Assembly: GCA_029237695.1 (NCBI GenBank)
Contig: CM055275.1
Span: 10,056,899-10,120,898 of the forward strand
Direction: 5' to 3'
Length of the DNA stretch: 64,000 bases
DNA from: Conchocele bisecta
Lineage: Eukaryota; Mollusca; Bivalvia; Lucinida; Thyasiridae
The position numbers and the translations under genes are program-made. Positions within the stretch are counted from its first letter, which is position 1. The number at the start of each line of letters is the position of its first letter. The notes beneath the pieces were generated by a model. It was not told where the DNA came from, made no database searches, and saw nothing but the letters and a program-made list of their open reading frames with translations. This document shows, piece after piece, positions 36,575 through 47,019 of the stretch.

Positions 36575-37075
36575 TCAAATAAAAAATTGGTTGGTTGTTA
36601 GATACGGAGCGAGTTTATCGGACATGCGTTCAGACTCGTTAATGTCAATGTTTTTACGAAAGGATAATGTAACTACCCGTCTTCCATTTTCTACCTTTTC
36701 CAATGTTTCATCATGAGCACCCAATATTTCTTCATCTTTTTCCATTATCGCGCGAACGATAGATTTTTTCTTATTATTTGGTATTGGGTCGCCTGTGCGT
36801 CTGGAATTGGTGATTGAAGGTTTTATTACACTAGCCCTTAACCCCGCAATACTTTCTTTTTGAATTCTGTTACCAACTTCCTCTGCTAGTGAGAGGTCTT
36901 TAAAGGCGCCTCGTCTGTGGGCGCGGGTAAACCGCTTCATAAACGCCTCAATCTTTGTGGCGTTTATCAACTTTGTCAACCCACTAACTCTCAATCGTTT
37001 ACTATAAGTAATCCCTAGAGATTCGGCTTCTCTTCTCAATTACTCAATTTCTGCTATAGTTTCTGGTGTTGTCAT
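36575..37075 (-). pseudogene. Element-encoded ORF with SAP-like start, broken by a stop
   Basis: The probable ATG is at 37,075-37,073, just inside the divergent promoter. After eleven codons there is an in-frame TAA. The frame then stays open to 36,575. The segment ESLGITYSKRLRVSGLTKLI has the Leu/Gly/Lys pattern of a SAP-type helix-extended-loop-helix DNA-binding motif. The rest is charged (RRTGDPIPNNKKKS, EKVENGRRVVTLSF) and unrecognised. It runs in the same direction as the polymerase, directly upstream, and may have been its N-terminus or a separate structural protein. The SAP call is by eye. Confidence 0.45.
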
Positions 37076-37111
37076 ATTTTCTGTATATATATAACCTATG
37101 AAATTTATCTG

Positions 37112-37162
37112 TTCAATTGGACGTGAAAAGTTTACATCATGTTTTTTTCACGTCCAATTGAA
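37112..37162. promoter_or_regulatory. 18-bp inverted repeat in a divergent promoter
   Basis: ttcaattggacgtgaaaa (37,112-37,129) is exactly reversed at 37,145-37,162 across a 15-base spacer. It lies between the minus-strand ATG at 37,075 and the plus-strand ATG at 37,191. Both sides carry TATA-like AT runs (tatatataacctatg and aatataaatatataaatata). It could be a shared operator for both genes, a bidirectional promoter core or a replication hairpin. Confidence 0.65.
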
Positions 37163-37190
37163 TATAAATATATAAATATATATAAATATA

Positions 37191-37499
37191 ATGGAGTGTG
37201 TGACTTGTTGTAAGACTTTTGCGTGTAAAGACTATCTACGAAGGCATCTATCGAGACGTAGAAAATTTCCTTGTGTCACCCCACAATTTCAATGCCAAAG
37301 ATGCCCTTGTAAATTCGTTAGTGCCCAAACTCTTTGTAGACATAAGCAACTACGCTGCCCTGTGGCTAAAGGTGAACGCGGTAGACTAGAGCTGGTAGAA
37401 TTAGTTGCTGATCTGCGAAATAAATTAGCTATATCGGAGGAGAAAAATGGGGTGTTGGAATTTAAACTATCACTCGCGGGGGCATTGCAATTGTATTAA
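37191..37499 (+). CDS. Small zinc-finger/coiled-coil protein of the polymerase element
   Basis: An intact 102-residue ORF. Residues 3-25 (CVTCCKTFACKDYLRRHLSR) and about 34-57 (CQRCPCKFVSAQTLCRHKQL) form two C2H2-like finger patterns (C-x2-C-x12-H in each; the last ligand is uncertain and could be H or C). From about residue 62 the sequence is Leu/Glu/Lys-rich (LELVELVADLRNKLAISEEK) with heptad spacing, probably a coiled coil for dimerisation. It is transcribed divergently from the polymerase group, 116 bp away, with an inverted repeat between them. The ORF is unbroken while its neighbours are full of frameshifts. Small size gives chance survival, but selection or host use is possible. A DNA-binding regulator is the natural guess, not shown. 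Confidence 0.6.
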   Translation: MECVTCCKTFACKDYLRRHLSRRRKFPCVTPQFQCQRCPCKFVSAQTLCRHKQLRCPVAKGERGRLELVELVADLRNKLAISEEKNGVLEFKLSLAGALQLY

Positions 37500-37680
37500 T
37501 GATTTCGACTTTTTTCAAAATCATTTTCACCAAAAATTCATAAATTTGCTGTCGGGAGACAATTTCCTCGTTAACCAATTTTTGGGTTTTTCGAGGGTGG
37601 TGGGGGTGTTATAGAGGGGTAGAAACGATACCACGGTAGGTGGTATAACGATACCACGGTAGGTGGTATCATTTTGACTC
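37500..37680. other. Right edge of the polymerase element with tandem palindromic motif
   Basis: Two perfect 23-bp direct repeats (37,624-37,646 and 37,647-37,669) each contain ataccacggtaggtggtat, with 7-bp arms atac-cac/gtg-gtat around ggtag. Eleven bases later the sequence becomes Thr-rich exon text. The repeats may be the terminal or replication-associated site of the element. Confidence 0.5.
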
Positions 37681-37697
37681 CCAAATAACACAGTCAC
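37681..37697 (+). pseudogene. Remnant of a fourth right-side Thr-rich exon
   Basis: ccaaataacacagtcac matches the last third of the Thr-rich exon at 43,598-43,614. It then jumps to ggtatcatgtctg, which lies 36 bp further on in the intact copy, so the splice donor is deleted. Downstream intron text to about 38,970 matches 43,651-44,895. Upstream exon sequence is replaced by the polymerase element. Confidence 0.6.
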
Positions 37698-37974
37698 GGT
37701 ATCATGTCTGTAAAATCAATTTATCATTTTATGGTTCACCATCAACCATCAATTGGCGTAAATTCTTAGCTTGGTTTATCTGGGTGTGGAATCAGGTGGT
37801 TTCTGAAGTCTGTGACGTTCGTTGTGAAGATTTTAAAGAAAATGTACTGTACAAATCATGTCAAAGATTACATCACGTCAAATCATGTTCGGAAACGTTC
37901 GGAACCACGTGAACCCTTACCCCGTTACGAGCAAATAACTGTAACAACTTTGTCCTATTTTAGTGCGAGTGACC

Positions 37975-38167
37975 AGGGGGCGTTTCACTAAATTTCGTGT
38001 GACTAAAATGTTCGTAAGTGTTGTCTGTCAATTGCACATTTTCTTGTAAACAATTGTTGACAGTCTATGCTCAATATATGTAAATCCATCAATTCAAGTT
38101 TCTGGACGATCGTGAATTTAAACTTACGGACATTTTAGTCATACGAAGTTTAGTGAAACGGGCCCCA
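37975..38167. mobile_element. Short MITE with ~45-bp terminal inverted repeats
   Basis: Same family as 8,060-8,242: agggggcgtttcactaaatt at the left and tagtgaaacgggcccca at the right. It lies in the intron after the exon remnant. Confidence 0.65.
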
Positions 38168-38867
38168 TCTGATAAGCACATCTTATGATGGTGTTGACAC
38201 TGACCTGATATCCTCTGATCGGAGCTAGACGCTGTATGCCATTCAATCACTAACGATTCTAGTGTTTCATTATCATGTTCCTGTTTGTGTTATTTTGTGA
38301 CCTATGTAGCTCCTCGTCAAATAGCACACTCCTGTAGCACGATGACATTCTATATTGCTAGCTATATGCTTTAAACTTGCTTCATTGATGGAATGACGAA
38401 CAGTGCACATCCTGTAAAACTGTCAAACTGTAAAACATACACACATATATGCATGGCTATGGGCTTAATGTAACAAATAGCCGGCTTATGCATTTCGGTC
38501 CGCGTATATATTCAGAACAAAATATAGCATAATATTTACTCTGTCCTTGAATTCATAATGGAAACGCCCATTCAACGTATTGCGCTTATATCCCAGTACA
38601 TTACATTAGCCCCACGTGACTTCGCGCGACGTTGTTGATTCGTTAAAGTTTGTTTGATGTCATCAGATTACGTGACGTTGATCGTTGTTGTCAATAACGT
38701 CACGCTATTGACCAGCAACGCCGCTGTTCCATGAATTGCGATATAGCGACGTAAAACAATAAGATTCATAACTTTTACACCGTATACGGTTATTTACATC
38801 TTTGAAACTATCCGAAAATGCATTGTAAATATAAGAAATAAAACCATGAGCAGTTACTGTATTATGA

Positions 38868-38941
38868 ACAACAGTTGGTCTGTTTAAAGTTTGCGATTAG
38901 TCCTTCGGACTCTGCGCACATTAAACAGACCAACTGTTGTT
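38868..38941. mobile_element. Foldback element with ~22-bp stem
   Basis: aacaacagttggtctgttta is reversed as taaacagaccaactgttgtt, with loop palindrome agtccttcggact. Copy of 9,984-10,058 and 44,789-44,865. Confidence 0.6.
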
Positions 38942-39317
38942 CATACTACAGAACACACAACAGCCCATGCTTTTACTATGTAATTAAGTTTTGATGTGCA
39001 ATTCTCGTACTTTATAATGTGTCGAAATTATTTCTTTTTCAGATAAGACATTTAATTAGTACAACTAATTAAAAATATAATGTCTCATTTGCATGTGAAA
39101 ATGGCTGATACCACAACGAATCACTATCAGTAAAATAAATATAACTAAATGATTATAATGTTTATAGCGGGCATGTGTAATTTTTAGGCCTGGTGGAATA
39201 GTGACACACTTATACTCTTATTTAATTCCTATAAAGTACATTGTGTACCTACTTAGTGGGCATGTGCCTTTATAGGACTCAACCCGGCTTCTGCTTATTG
39301 AGACTCATTTGTTTCAG

Positions 39318-39527
39318 TGACAACCACAACTGTGACGACTACCACGGTTACCGAACCAACGACAACTACCATAGTTACCGAACCAACCACAAATACAACA
39401 ACTGCCAAAATAACAACAGCCACTACAACTACACAAGTTCCAGATACTACAGTTACTACCACAAAAGGTCCTACCATAAAAGATCCAAATACCACAGTCA
39501 CTACTAGCCGGACACCAGGAGCAGCAG
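39318..39527 (+). CDS. Thr-rich linker exon (right side, 39.3-kb copy)
   Basis: A 210-bp exon with a tgtttcag acceptor and gtaatg donor, phase 1 at both ends. It encodes a Thr-rich spacer with VTEPTTTTIVTEPTTNT and the variants TTTQVPDTT and PTIKDPN. It belongs to a unit (39.0-40.62 kb) that is a direct repeat of 45.8-47.27 kb, so it is an extra tandem copy on the right side with no partner in the left arm. Whether it joins the transcript of the following exons is not shown. Confidence 0.6.
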
Positions 39528-39829
39528 GTAATGTCATGGTATCATGTTTGTAAAAGCAATTTATCACTTTATGATTGACCATCAACCATTGGCGTATATG
39601 CTTAGCTTGGTTTATTAGGGTGTGGAATCACATGGTTTCCGAACGCTGTGTCGTCAAGTCAAATTCTTCCGTTTGTTGTGAAGATTTTAAAGAACATATG
39701 CTGTACAAATGATGTCATAGATTACATCACGTCAACTCATGTTCGGAAACGTTCGGTACCACGTGAACCCATATCCCGTTACGAGCAAATACCTGTAACA
39801 ACTTTGTCCGATTTTAGTGTGAATGGCCA

Positions 39830-40015
39830 GGGGACGTTTCACTAAATGTCGTATGACTAAAATTTGCTTAAGTTTTGTCTGTCAATTTGACATTTTCTTG
39901 TAAATAATTATTGGCAGTCTATGATCAATCCATCAATTGAAATTTCCAGACGATCCTAAATTTGCACTTACGTACATTTTCGCTGTACGAAGTTTAGTGA
40001 AACGGGCCCCAGCTG
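39830..40015. mobile_element. Short MITE with ~45-bp terminal inverted repeats
   Basis: aggggacgtttcactaaatg to tagtgaaacgggcccca. Same family as 8,060-8,242. Confidence 0.6.
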
Positions 40016-40374
40016 ACAAGTACACATTGACATTGACCTGATATCACCACCCGTCTGATCAGAGCTAGACGCTGTTTGCCATTCAATCAATAAGGATTCA
40101 AGTATTTCATTATCATATTCCTGTTGGTGTGATTTTGTGACCTGTGTAGCTCCTCGTCAAATAGCACACGCCTGTAGCACGATAACGTTCTATATTGTTT
40201 GCTATATGCTACAAACCTGTTTCATTGATGCAATGACGAATATTGCAGATTCTGTCACACTGTAAAACATACACACATATATGCATGGCGATTAGACCTT
40301 CGGACTCAACCCACTTTAAACAGATACACTGCTGTTCATACTACAGGAAACTCAACAGCCCATGGTTTTATTAT

Positions 40375-40620
40375 GCCCCCGCCACCGTGAATGGATGATG
40401 GGCATATAGTGTTACCGGCGTCCGTACGTACGTACGTAAGTACGTCCCGAAACCTTAATGCTCGGGTAAATGGCTGCCCTGTGACAAATCCACATTGGTC
40501 CCGCCCCCACTAAGCCCAGGGTCAAGGTCAAAGTCTTGATGCGTTTGAAACCTTAACGCTCGGGTAAATGGCTTATAATTTCTGTTTCCTTGCTCGGATC
40601 TGCTTCACTTTTCACACATA
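40375..40620. mobile_element. Truncated pearl-like element, (ACGT)n plus type A core
   Basis: The gcccccgccaccg head, a short (ACGT)n run (40,421-40,446) and one and a half type A cores (accttaatgctcgggtaaat, gcttataatttctgtttcct). Cut at about 40,620, where the next pseudogene begins. Counterpart of 47,020-47,275. Confidence 0.6.
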
Positions 40621-40624
40621 AAAA

Positions 40625-42080
40625 CTGGCACTAAATCTGACCTCGTAGGCTGTTTGGAAGATATGCTCCCTGTGCTAGAGAATGATCCAATTTCCACGAT
40701 CGATTCTGTCAAACATTGACGGTGCTGCCATAGTCAACTTGCTTGACTTCTCACTATCATGACAGTTAATGACTATGCAACCGATGTGTTGCTACCATCC
40801 GCTTCTACATCAGTTCACAATGCAGCATGCAAGTTGGCTGCATGTAGTTTGGGATGAGTACAAATCAAATAGTTTGAAGGCAGATACACGAAGCAAGAGA
40901 GGCTTTGGTGTGGTATGGACCTGTCACCAGGTTAGGTTATTCTGATTTCAAGGCTGAAAATATTTCTTTTTTATGTAAACATTCCGTTCTGATTTTGGAA
41001 TTTTTCTCCAAATTCAGCAGGTTGAATACTGGATCGAACCCGTTGGCCCGGCCTTAAATGGCATTAGCTGTTGATAGGCCTTTAAGCACCAACAAACAAA
41101 CAAACAAACAAACAAACAAACATACAAACAAGAGAGGCAGACGTGTACGTACACGTGTAGAACCATCAATTACAGTTTCTAAAAACTGGCAACAGTTTCT
41201 TCGGATTGATGAAACAAGATGGGACTATTTGCCTATCTGACAACCCCTCTGGCAACGCTTACAACTGACAAACAAGTCTTTGGCACATACCATAGTGATG
41301 TTGTGCGCAAACAGGTATGAGAGGTGTCGGCTCTTGTACCCTGTACCCATGAGGAAGTTAATACCAGTATATTGCGTCATGTGGCAGATGCCTTGGAAGA
41401 AGGATATATCGATACGTACTGTTGAAACGGATATTCTCCAGTTGCTAGTTATATCAGTCCAGCGTCTTCAGAGTTGTTGGTAGCATTTGGAACTGGGAAA
41501 AAAATCTGCTCTTGTCCGTACATGGTATGGTACGGGAATTGGGTCCAGATATGTGTGTTGCTTTACCAATATTACTCATGTACGGGACACTTGAAAGGAA
41601 TATGGTGAAGTAACACCTTTTTATTTTTACACTTTGGCATCTGCATAGAAGGCTGGATTCAACCACTCAAACGTTTTGTAGTTTTGTAGTTTTGTTGTAT
41701 GACCGGACAAGCGGTCATTATATTGTTGATGACGCGCGAAAGCAACTTTTTACTGAAAAGAGTAGGGCACTTGATAATATGCCACCTACAAAGACAGCGC
41801 TTATACAGCACACTAGAAGGGTGGTATATCAAGTCACAGCTGGGTTCAAATGATGATTCCAGCCCCGGTGCTTCCATCACCAAGCGATTGGGGTTGGAAA
41901 AAGGCAACAAAAATGAGTGGGAATTATTCTGGACTACTCAGCCGGGAGATATAAAAGCTTGCTGAAATCTCTTAAGGCACAGCTGTAAAAAGGGATACAG
42001 GGGACAGTGCAAATGTAATAAGGCAGCACTTCCATGTACTGCTCTGTGCCAGTATGGTGGTGAATGCACACTGATAAATA
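40625..42080 (+). pseudogene. Decayed copy of a multi-copy invertebrate protein gene
   Basis: Pieces in scattered frames resemble a protein family seen in many copies in invertebrate genomes, with no agreed function that I know. Recognisable parts in order: SLKADTRSKRG (about 40,870-40,903), RVEPSITVSKNWQQFLRIDE (41,150-41,215), a CTHEE... segment (about 41,340), IRTVETDI (about 41,410), LLVAFGTGK (41,475-41,500), TEKSRALDNMPPTKTALIQH (about 41,750-41,810), WELFWTTQPGD (41,920-41,950) and a Cys-rich tail CKCNKAALPCTALCQYGGEC (about 42,010-42,070). Many stops and shifts break it. The family likeness comes from memory of the motif order, and a database search would settle it. It lies only on the right side, between the arm border and the extra Thr-exon units. 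Confidence 0.65.
40904..41128 (+). mobile_element. SINE inserted in the pseudogene
   Basis: A ~225-bp insertion flanked by the 10-bp duplication caagagaggc (40,894-40,903 and 41,129-41,138). It contains ggatcgaacccg (B-box-like) and ends aagcacc followed by an (AAAC)n tail. Removing it makes the surrounding codons continue in frame, so it entered after that part of the gene was already formed. Confidence 0.75.
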
Positions 42081-42172
42081 CACGCAACATAAGTCATTTT
42101 CAGTTCACATATTGCATATCTGAGACACAGTGTATTTAACAGTAATTTGAAATGTGCACATACATACATAAC

Positions 42173-43430
42173 AAGTACATGCCAGAGTTTATTAATTACT
42201 ATTCATGTACCAGGTACAAATCATCATTTTATAGTAAATCTGCAACTGATGGCATATTCTGTTGATTGCGTGGATCAAATAATATCACGTATGTATATCA
42301 TATATGTGTAGACCTGTACGGGATGTTTCATATCAGTCATCAGTATTAAACATCATTGAGAGTTCGTAAACATGCCCATCAGCTGAACCTTGTGAAATCA
42401 CAGAACAATATGACGAATATAAAATCACATGCAAATTATGGTGGGTGAAGAAATCTTACAGATTTCCTTACTACCATAGTAAATACATGACTCACTGCTA
42501 TGTTTTGTTTGTATCCATCCTTCCAATTACCATCTACACTTAATGTGGTATACCGTAGGCTGTGTATCACTATCTAATAGATCACAGTAAATTAAACTTT
42601 GAAAATATTTTAAAAATACTCCATTGTGGCGGCCATTTTTAAATTGGCTACCATTTTCAGATATTTAAGTGATATTTATGGGAATGATATTCAAATGTAT
42701 GATACTACATACATCGTGAGATAAAAAAAAAATAATATTATTTCTATTTCAGTGACATTATGCCAGTTACCCATATCCACATAATATTGCTGGCGGCCAT
42801 TTTGAAAAATGGCTGCCACTTTTGTCATAACAACTCTGAGATGTCCTATGGGCTAAAAATAGTTAAAATAATGTTTCCTAACAGTGCACCAAATTTCATA
42901 CTTGTATCACAAAATGTACAATTCTCTGACATATCGATTCCGCTATGAGACATTTTCTGGAAAAATAAACATTCATTCACCATTAACACACGTATTGATT
43001 AGAATTATTATTCATTTTATACCAGACGCAAATTTCCACACTGATATAAGGGGCGATAACCGTGTTTACGTAAAATGTTAACGGACATTAATATTTATTT
43101 TCTGTATTATTTGTTCATGTGCAATTCTCATACATGTACTTTATAATTTGTCGAAAATATTACTTTTTCAGATGAGACATTTAATTAGGACAACTAATTA
43201 AACATATCATGTCTCATTTTGCATGTGAAAATTCCTGATACCACCGCGAGTCACTATCAGTAAAATAAATATTACTAAATGATTATATATGTATAGCGTG
43301 CACGTGTAATGTTTAGGACTGGTGGAATATTGACACAACTATACTCTTATTTAATTCCTATAAAGAACATTCTGTGCCTACTGAGTGGGTATGTACCATT
43401 ACAGGACTCATTGTGACTCATTTGTTTCAG
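42173..43430. other. Non-coding inner end of the right arm
   Basis: Mirror of 11,431-12,692: ggcggccatttt repeats (42,625-42,820) and a decayed TTAA-family MITE (about 42,945-43,400) whose end tactgagtgggtatgtacca lies just before the next exon. Confidence 0.5.
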
Positions 43431-43640
43431 CGACAACTACAACTGCGACGACTATCACGGTTACCGAACCAACTACAACCAACATAGTTACCGAACCAAC
43501 CACAAATACAACAGCTGCCGAAATAACATCAGCCACTACAACTACACAAGCTCCAGATAGTACAGTTACTACGACAAAAGGTCCTACCACAAAAGCTCCA
43601 AATAACACAGTCACTACTAGCCAGACACCAGGAGCAGCAG
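43431..43640 (+). CDS. Thr-rich linker exon (right arm, inner copy)
   Basis: A 210-bp exon between tgtttcag and gtaatg, phase 1 at both ends. It encodes a Thr/Pro/Ala spacer with VTEPTTTNIVTEPTTNT and TTQAPDSTVTT. Counterpart of 11,221-11,430. The consistent 70-codon length across copies with many synonymous and conservative changes suggests a maintained exon. The family is mucin-like in composition, so O-glycosylation is expected but not visible from sequence alone. Confidence 0.65.
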
Positions 43641-43914
43641 GTAATGTCATGGTATCATGTCTGTAAAATCAATTTATCACTTTATGGCATCAATTGGCGT
43701 AAATACTTAACTTGGTTTATCAGGGTGTGGAATCACGTGGTTTCTGAACGCTGTGACGTTCGTTGTGAAGATTTTAAAGAAAATATACTGTACAAATGAT
43801 GTCATAGATTACATCACGTCAAATCATGTTCGGAAACGTTCGGTACCAAGTGAACCCATACCCCGTTACGAGCAAATAACTGTAACAACTTTGTCCTATT
43901 TTAGTGTGAGTGAC

Positions 43915-44107
43915 CAGGGGGCCTTTCACTAAATGTTGTATGACTAAAATGTTCGTAAGTGTTGTCTGTCAATTGCACATTTTCTTGTAAACAATTGTTG
44001 GCAGTCTATGCTCAATAGATGTAAATCCATCAATTCAAATTTCCAGACGATCCTTAATTTGAACTTACGGACATTCTAGACGTACGAAGTTTAGTGAAAC
44101 GGGCCCC
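43915..44107. mobile_element. Short MITE with ~45-bp terminal inverted repeats
   Basis: gggggcctttcactaaatgt to tagtgaaacgggcccca. Mirror of 10,759-10,935. Confidence 0.65.
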
Positions 44108-44788
44108 ATCTGATAAGCACATCTTATGATGGTGTTGACACTGACCTGATATCCTCTGATCGGAGCTAGACGCTGTATGCCATTCAATCACTAACGATTC
44201 CAGTGTTTCATTATCATGTTCCTGTTTGTGTGATTTTGTGACCTGTGTAGCTCTTCGTCAAATAGCACACTCCTGTAGCACGATAACATTCTATATTGCT
44301 AGCTATATGCTTCAAACTTGTTTCATTGATGGAATGACGCACAGTGCACATCCTATCAAACTGTTAAACTGTAAAACATACACACATATATGCATGGCTA
44401 TGTGCTTAATGTAGCAAATAGCCGTCTTATGCATTTCGGTCCGCGTATATATTCAGAACAAAATATACCATGATATTTACACTGTCCTTGAATTCATAAT
44501 GGAAACGCCCATTCAACGTATTGCCCTCATATCCCAGTACAATGACATTAGCCCCACGTGACTTCGCGTGACGTTGTTGATTCGTTAAAGTTTGTTTGAC
44601 GTCATTATATTATGTGACGTTCATCGTTGTTGTCAATAACGTCACGCTATTCCATGAATTGCGATAAAACGACGTAAAACAATAAGATTCGTAACTTTTA
44701 CACCGTATACGGTTATTTACATCTTTGAAACTGTCCGAAAATGAATTGTAAATATAAGAAATAAAACCATGAGCAGTTACTGTATTTT

Positions 44789-44865
44789 GAACAACAGATG
44801 GTCTGTTTAAAGTTTGCGATTAGTCCTTCGGACACAGCTCACTTTAAACAGACCAACTGTTGTTC
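44789..44865. mobile_element. Foldback element with ~23-bp stem
   Basis: aacaacagatggtctgttta and taaacagaccaactgttgtt, with one mismatch in the stem. Mirror of 9,984-10,058. Confidence 0.6.
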
Positions 44866-45562
44866 TTACTACAGAAAACGCAACAGCCCATGGTTTTATT
44901 CCTTAATTGAATGGTATATACATCACTGTGACTTGTAATATACTGAAAGTAGACTATAAGTGAAAACAAGAAAACTGTATTCCTGTTATATTCACTGTTT
45001 ATTATTCTTGTAATTTCAAGAGTTCCTTATATAAAATCATCTGCTATTTGGCGGCCATTTTGAATATTATCTCTAATTAAATTGCATTAAGTGATTCAGA
45101 AAATTATTTTTAAAGTATATTCATTTCAAACTGAACTTAAATATATTTATTGCCAGGTTGTGACATTCTATAATTATGAAAAATATATGGAAAATGCACA
45201 TGAAAAGGCACTTCTTTATTTCATGGCGGCCATATTGGCAGCCATCTTAAAGGTGTATGCTACTATTATTCTAGTAAAATTAACATTAATTATGTCGTAA
45301 TTCATTCTAAATAATATTCAAACAAAATCAGTACATATATGTTATATATTCTCAATAACGATACTGAATGTGACCTTGATATTTGTGGCGGCCACCTTAG
45401 GCGTCATTTCAAATAACGACTTCGTTCTGCAGATGCCGCAATGGCATTACGCGGATCTGTGATCTAGAGACCAAGACGAACAACTTGGTATTTAACAAAA
45501 CATGTGCCTATTTACCGTCCACCCACCTGTCAGCTAGCTCTTGCTATTTGCAGTACTAATTG

Positions 45563-46084
45563 TTCAAAGATACATTCCCACTCAGTAAGCACAAACTGTT
45601 CTATATATCTGTGACATCTTCTGAGAAATTTTCAGGCAAAATAAACATTCATTCACCATTAATTAACCATTAATTAACCCACGTATTGATTAACGTTATT
45701 ATTCATTTTATTCCAGATGCAAATTTCCACTCTGATATAAGGTGCGATAACCGTGTTTCCGTAAACGTTTAACGGACATTAATATTATTTCTCTGTAATT
45801 AAGTTTTGATGTGCAATGCTCGTACTTTATAATCTGTTGAAATTAAGATTTCAGATAAGACATTTAATTAGTAAAACTAATTATAAATATAGTGTCTCAT
45901 TTGCATGTGAAAATGGCTGATACCACAACGAGTCCCTATCAGTAAAATAAATATTACTAAATGATCATAATGTTTATAGCGGGTACGTGTAATGTTTAGG
46001 CCTGGTGGAATAGTGACACACTTATACTCTTATTTAATTCCTATAAAGTACATTGTGTACCTACTGAGTGGGCATGTGCCTTTA
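45563..46084. mobile_element. TTAA-type MITE (right arm)
   Basis: Ends tacattcccactcagtaagc and ctactgagtgggcatgtgcc. Left flank decayed (ttcaa), right flank tttaa. Mirror of 8,796-9,287. Its right end lies about 45 bp before a Thr-rich exon acceptor. Confidence 0.6.
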
Positions 46085-46129
46085 AAGGACTCAACCCGGC
46101 TTCTGCTAATTGTGACTCATTTGTTTCAG

Positions 46130-46339
46130 CGACAACCACAACTGCGACGACTACCACGGTTACGGAACCAACGACAACTACCATAGTTACCGAACCAACC
46201 ACAAATACAACAACTGCCAAAATAACAACAACCACTACAACAACACAACCTCCGGATACTACAGTTACTACCACAAAAGGTCCTACCACAAAAGCTCCAA
46301 ATACCACAGTCACTACTAGCCAGACACCAGGAGCAGCAG
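46130..46339 (+). CDS. Thr-rich linker exon (right arm, outer copy)
   Basis: A 210-bp exon with tgtttcag acceptor and gtaatg donor, phase 1 at both ends. It encodes VTEPTTTTIVTEPTTNTTTAK-type Thr-rich text ending TSQTPGAAG. Counterpart of 8,542-8,751. The next recognisable exon downstream on this strand is the TSP1 exon at 55,712, so the intron would span the pearl-like repeats and the hAT insertion. Confidence 0.65.
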
Positions 46340-47019
46340 GTAATGTCATGGTATCATGTCTGTAAAAGCAATTCATCACTTTATGATTGACCATCAACCA
46401 TTGGCGTATATGCTTAGCTTGGTTTATCAGGGTGTGGAATCACGTGGTTTCCGAACGCTGTTACGTGAAGTCAAATTCCTCCGTTTGCTGTGAAGATTTT
46501 ACAGAACATATGCTGTACAAATGATGTCATAGATTACATCACGTCAAATCATGTTCGGAAACGTTCGGTACCACGTGAACCCATACCCCGTTACGTGCAA
46601 ATAACTGTAACAACTTTGTTCGATTTTAGTGTGAATGGCAGGGGGCGTTTCACTGATAAGTACATATTACGATAGTGTTGACATTGACCTGATATCACCA
46701 CCCGTCTGATCAGAGCTAGACGCTGTTTGCCATTCAATCAATAAGGATTCTAGTGTTTCTTTATCATATTCCTGTTTGTGTGATTTTGTGACCTGTGTAG
46801 CTCCTCATCAAATAGCACACTCCTGTAGCACGATAACGTTCTATATTGTTTGCTATATGCTTCAAACCTGTTTCATTGATGCAATGACGAACATTACAGA
46901 TTCTGTCACACTGTAAAACATACACACATATATGCATGGCGATTAGACCTTCGGACTCAACGCACTTTAAACAGAGCAACTGTTGTTCATACTGCAGAAA
47001 ACGCAACAGCCCATTGTTT

